A DNA stretch of 64,000 nt from Cohnella lupini (GTDB lineage: Bacteria; Bacillota; Bacilli; Paenibacillales; Paenibacillaceae). The notes beneath the pieces were generated by a model. The model had not been told where the DNA came from. It worked only from the letters and a program-made list of their open reading frames with translations, and searched no databases. Shown piece after piece: positions 61,712-64,000 of this stretch. Each line of letters opens with the position of its first letter. Positions within the stretch are counted from its first letter, which is position 1. Made by a program: the position numbers and the translations under genes. The DNA is taken from the NCBI RefSeq assembly GCF_003386205.1, contig NZ_QRDY01000004.1, positions 124,001 to 188,000 on the forward strand, in the 5' to 3' direction.

Positions 61712-62734
61712 TTATTCCCTATCCTTCATTACGATCGGCAGCTCGAGGTAGCTCGCTTTAACTCCGAATTCCGGGATCGGCGGCTCGAAAGCTTGCCCTT
61801 GGATCGTCTTTACCGCAAGGTAGGGCATGTTTACTCCGGTCAGGCAGGTGATGAACAATCCTCCCGACATTCTCGGGTTAATCTCTAGCAGCTTCGGAAC
61901 GCCTTTGTTATACTTCACCTGAATGTTGAACACGAACGGTATCCGGCATCTGTCCGCCACTTTCCTCGCGATATCGGTAAGCTCCGGAATGTCGTCCATA
62001 ACATAGATGCGGCCCGTGGATTTCCTTCTCGGCACGGCGACGAGCAGCTTCCCATCGGAATCGGACAAGCAATCGATGCTGAACTCGTCCTCTTCCAGCA
62101 ACTCCATCACCATGAGCTTGGGAAAATTCTCGACCGACGACAACGTGCGGTAGGCCTGTTCGAACGGCACGGACAAGCTTACCCAGCTATATAGATTTGC
62201 CAATGCGTCCATCTCGTTGTCGATAATGCGGAAGCCCATGCCGCCTTCCGAATCCGTCGGCTTGAAGCATACCTTATGTCCGCCCGCGACAAGAGTCTCG
62301 TAAGCGTCCTTGAATTGCCGAGCGTTCTCCACGACGAAATATTCGGGAATCGGAACGACTCCCGTGCCTTGCAACGACTCGTAAAATTTATCCTTCTCCA
62401 ATAAACTCTCGAGTAACTCCACGTCGCGGCATACCATAACCTTCGTACCGATCGCGTCGAACCGGTGCGCTTCCTTGGCGATTTCAAGCATTTTAAGCCG
62501 CGGGATAAAAATATCGATCTTGTTGCGACGGCAGAAATCGACCGCGTAGTCGACGTATTCCGTACCGTGCAGAACCGGCTCCTGTTCCCAATAATCGCAA
62601 GCCTGCAGCGATAAATGATTAATATCCGGATGAGTGCCGTAGAAGGTGAACCGCTTCCCGTCGGGATTGTCCCGGATCATGTTCATGTAGTGGTACGAAA
62701 CGGAAAACCAGCGGTTTAAATAAATGTTCGTCAT
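61712..62734 (-). CDS. ATP-grasp family protein
   Basis: This 340-residue ATP-grasp enzyme ligates a carboxylate to an amine or similar nucleophile. Motifs are VCFKPTDSEGGMGFRIID (phosphate loop), KLMVMELLEEDEFSIDCLSD (adenine/hinge) and PKLLEINPRMSGGLFITCLT (metal binding). Its ATG overlaps the HAD stop by 4 bp (ATGA). It fits the Ter-associated biosynthetic module (ATP-grasp, HAD, PRTase/PELOTA) proposed by Anantharaman, Iyer and Aravind. The product is not known. Confidence 0.88.
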   Translation of the reverse strand: MTNIYLNRWFSVSYHYMNMIRDNPDGKRFTFYGTHPDINHLSLQACDYWEQEPVLHGTEYVDYAVDFCRRNKIDIFIPRLKMLEIAKEAHRFDAIGTKVMVCRDVELLESLLEKDKFYESLQGTGVVPIPEYFVVENARQFKDAYETLVAGGHKVCFKPTDSEGGMGFRIIDNEMDALANLYSWVSLSVPFEQAYRTLSSVENFPKLMVMELLEEDEFSIDCLSDSDGKLLVAVPRRKSTGRIYVMDDIPELTDIARKVADRCRIPFVFNIQVKYNKGVPKLLEINPRMSGGLFITCLTGVNMPYLAVKTIQGQAFEPPIPEFGVKASYLELPIVMKDRE

Positions 62735-63537
62735 AACGCGCTTCTTACCTCCATCCGATTCGTCAGGTACTCCAGTATTTCCTCGGATGCCCTGATTCCC
62801 GAGCGCTCCGTAAATCGAATGCGGTCATGGTTCCCGTATTTCCGGAATAGCTCTCCGTGTTTCGGCGCCATGGCTTCGTCCGCGATGGTTAACATGCTTT
62901 CGTCCAGCAAGCTGTCTCCCGCGGCGAATACGCTGAGCGCGCCGGAGAGCTCCTTCACGTATTGGACCGCGGCTCCCTTGGTGACATGATCGGGCACGAG
63001 GTAAATTTTGCGGCCTTGCAACGAGCAGCTCCATCCGAGTCCGGTCAGCATAGTCGCCAATTCCGCCATGAGATTCGGGGGAAGCAAATCCCGATTCACG
63101 ACGATCGAATAGAATAGATCGTCGCAATAGCTCGATTTAACGACGCACTCCTCCGAGACCAGCCGATCGAACGCCTGCTTGATTTCGAGGCTCTCGGCGC
63201 AATTCGTCCTTACGGTCCGGCGAACCGAGCTTTCCCAGTCCAAATCCGGCTTTCCGTCGATAAAGACTTGCCCCCCGTTGCTTACGATCGCGTATCGGTA
63301 TCGGACTCCTTCGGTCAAGCCGAATATCCTCCGATACTGTTCCGTAATTCTCGTAGTCGCCGGTACGAATAGCAGCCGTTCGCTTAGTTCTTGCAAGTTC
63401 TCGTAAGCCGTCCGGGTCATGAACGAATGATACTGGCCGTCTATTCTCTCGACGGGTACCAATTGCTCAGCGTCGACAGGTCCCATCGAGTTCCGGGAGT
63501 AGATGAGCGTTTGATCCAAATCGCAGGCGAAGATCAA
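62731..63537 (-). CDS. HAD-family hydrolase
   Basis: This 268-residue HAD phosphatase starts IFACDLDQTLIYSRN (motif I, DxDxT). Motif II is likely FVPATTRI, and the C-terminal motif IV region is FAAGDSLLDESML (GDSxxD). A long cap domain lies between. The start is TTG 63537, with its first base following the upstream TAG and a GGGAGG site 9 nt before. It overlaps the ATP-grasp gene by 4 bp. It belongs to the Ter-associated module; substrate unknown. Confidence 0.9.
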   Translation of the reverse strand: MIFACDLDQTLIYSRNSMGPVDAEQLVPVERIDGQYHSFMTRTAYENLQELSERLLFVPATTRITEQYRRIFGLTEGVRYRYAIVSNGGQVFIDGKPDLDWESSVRRTVRTNCAESLEIKQAFDRLVSEECVVKSSYCDDLFYSIVVNRDLLPPNLMAELATMLTGLGWSCSLQGRKIYLVPDHVTKGAAVQYVKELSGALSVFAAGDSLLDESMLTIADEAMAPKHGELFRKYGNHDRIRFTERSGIRASEEILEYLTNRMEVRSAL

Positions 63538-64000
63538 CTATTGTTCCTCCCTTAGCGGCTTGATGATACCGCAGCATGAATAAGTCAAATTCGGATACAC
63601 CTCGACGGGAACGCCGCGGTCGCTTGCGAGCAGCATTATCGAGGAGAGATTCGGATTATTCAAATCGTCGACGAGAATTTTCCAAGGAACCCTTCGCAGC
63701 AGCACCCTTGTCGTTTCTCCCACGCCCGGCTTAATTAGATTAATATCGGCGATGCCGAGATCGCTTTGAATCCGGCGAATATCCCGCTCGCCCTTCCAGG
63801 TTACCAACGCTTCCGAATCCAACGTCAGCAGTTGCTCAGCCTTCTCTTTCGCTGCGGCCTTTACGGAATCGAAGTAAGGCTCGATCGCATCGACGAAGAC
63901 GTTCGACATGTCTTCCTTCTCCCACTCCCGGTAATACTTCGCCCCATGATAGTCATCGGGGCCGATGAGATCATCCCGGAGCACGGTCCGGCTGAGCAAG
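63538..64000 (-). CDS. StiP/PELOTA-domain-like protein, C-terminal part only
   Basis: Only the last 153 codons are in the window. The final ~70 residues (ETTRVLLRRVPWKILVDDL, then LSSIMLLASDRGVPVEVYPN) look like a PELOTA/L7Ae-type RNA-binding fold. In Ter-associated operons this fold follows a PRTase/StiP (PF11202) domain. The stop abuts the HAD start. The preceding part is helical and charged. Family call is moderate; the rest of the gene lies upstream of position 64000. Confidence 0.6.
   Translation of the reverse strand, partial: LLSRTVLRDDLIGPDDYHGAKYYREWEKEDMSNVFVDAIEPYFDSVKAAAKEKAEQLLTLDSEALVTWKGERDIRRIQSDLGIADINLIKPGVGETTRVLLRRVPWKILVDDLNNPNLSSIMLLASDRGVPVEVYPNLTYSCCGIIKPLREEQ

Overview
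The window looks like a chromosomal segment of a spore-forming, low-to-mid GC Firmicute of the Paenibacillaceae (Paenibacillus/Cohnella type). This rests on strong GGAGG ribosome-binding sites, frequent TTG starts, a KinB-like sporulation kinase, a bacilliredoxin, YneF, YlbL and NtdP homologues, a ROK-type XylR with a classical xyl operator, and a B. subtilis ywr-like split chromate transporter. I see no rRNA, tRNA, phage or insertion sequence. Placement below family level is inference.

Layout. 1-3350: zinc uptake operon on the minus strand (znuC-znuB-znuA-COG0523 GTPase) behind two Zur-like boxes. 3381-3933: tandem array 1. 4004-7825: WG-repeat protein and two divergent sulfate-type binding proteins. 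7895-11496: small protein, inositol-phosphatase family, fabI, uvsE and a hypothetical gene. 11650-12561: DnaA-box-like cluster and a nuclease-fold/winged-helix protein. 12580-13012: array 2. 13061-19785: ddl, amidase, aconitase, YlbL protease. 19871-25359: GH172-like/AraC pair, IclR, lipase-fold hydrolase and a superoxide dismutase with a large N-terminal extension. 25462-31504: Gfo/Idh dehydrogenase, array 5, folE, yneF, HD-GYP protein, and the overlapping ntdP-lepB-queG operon. 31647-40201: acetyltransferase, sodA, mutY-AraC, nadE-acpS, bacilliredoxin, DUF3905 and a sporulation kinase. 40449-46538: flavoprotein and the xylose locus (xylAB divergent from xylR, with xylO and cre). 46570-47110: array 3. 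47265-53670: ArsR, SNF2 helicase, array 4, Lrp-chrA-chrA. 53723-59640: ECF sigma factor, AIM24-like protein, hypothetical genes, heterodimeric ABC exporter. 59782-64000: minus-strand cluster of TelA, a membrane protein, ATP-grasp, HAD and a PELOTA/StiP-like protein, cut by the window edge.

Two things stand out. First, five intergenic tandem arrays (plus a 52-bp duplication) occur in 48 kb. They fall into three unrelated sequence classes yet share a 50-52 bp period, and in two classes each unit carries a short inverted repeat. All lie at gene 3' ends. Second, the right end holds part of a tellurium-resistance-associated (Ter) biosynthetic module with overlapping or abutting genes, whose product is not established. 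Other points of interest are the SOD fusion, a PD-(D/E)XK-like/winged-helix protein behind DnaA-like boxes, a DUF3905 gene with no good start, and a 32-residue membrane peptide.
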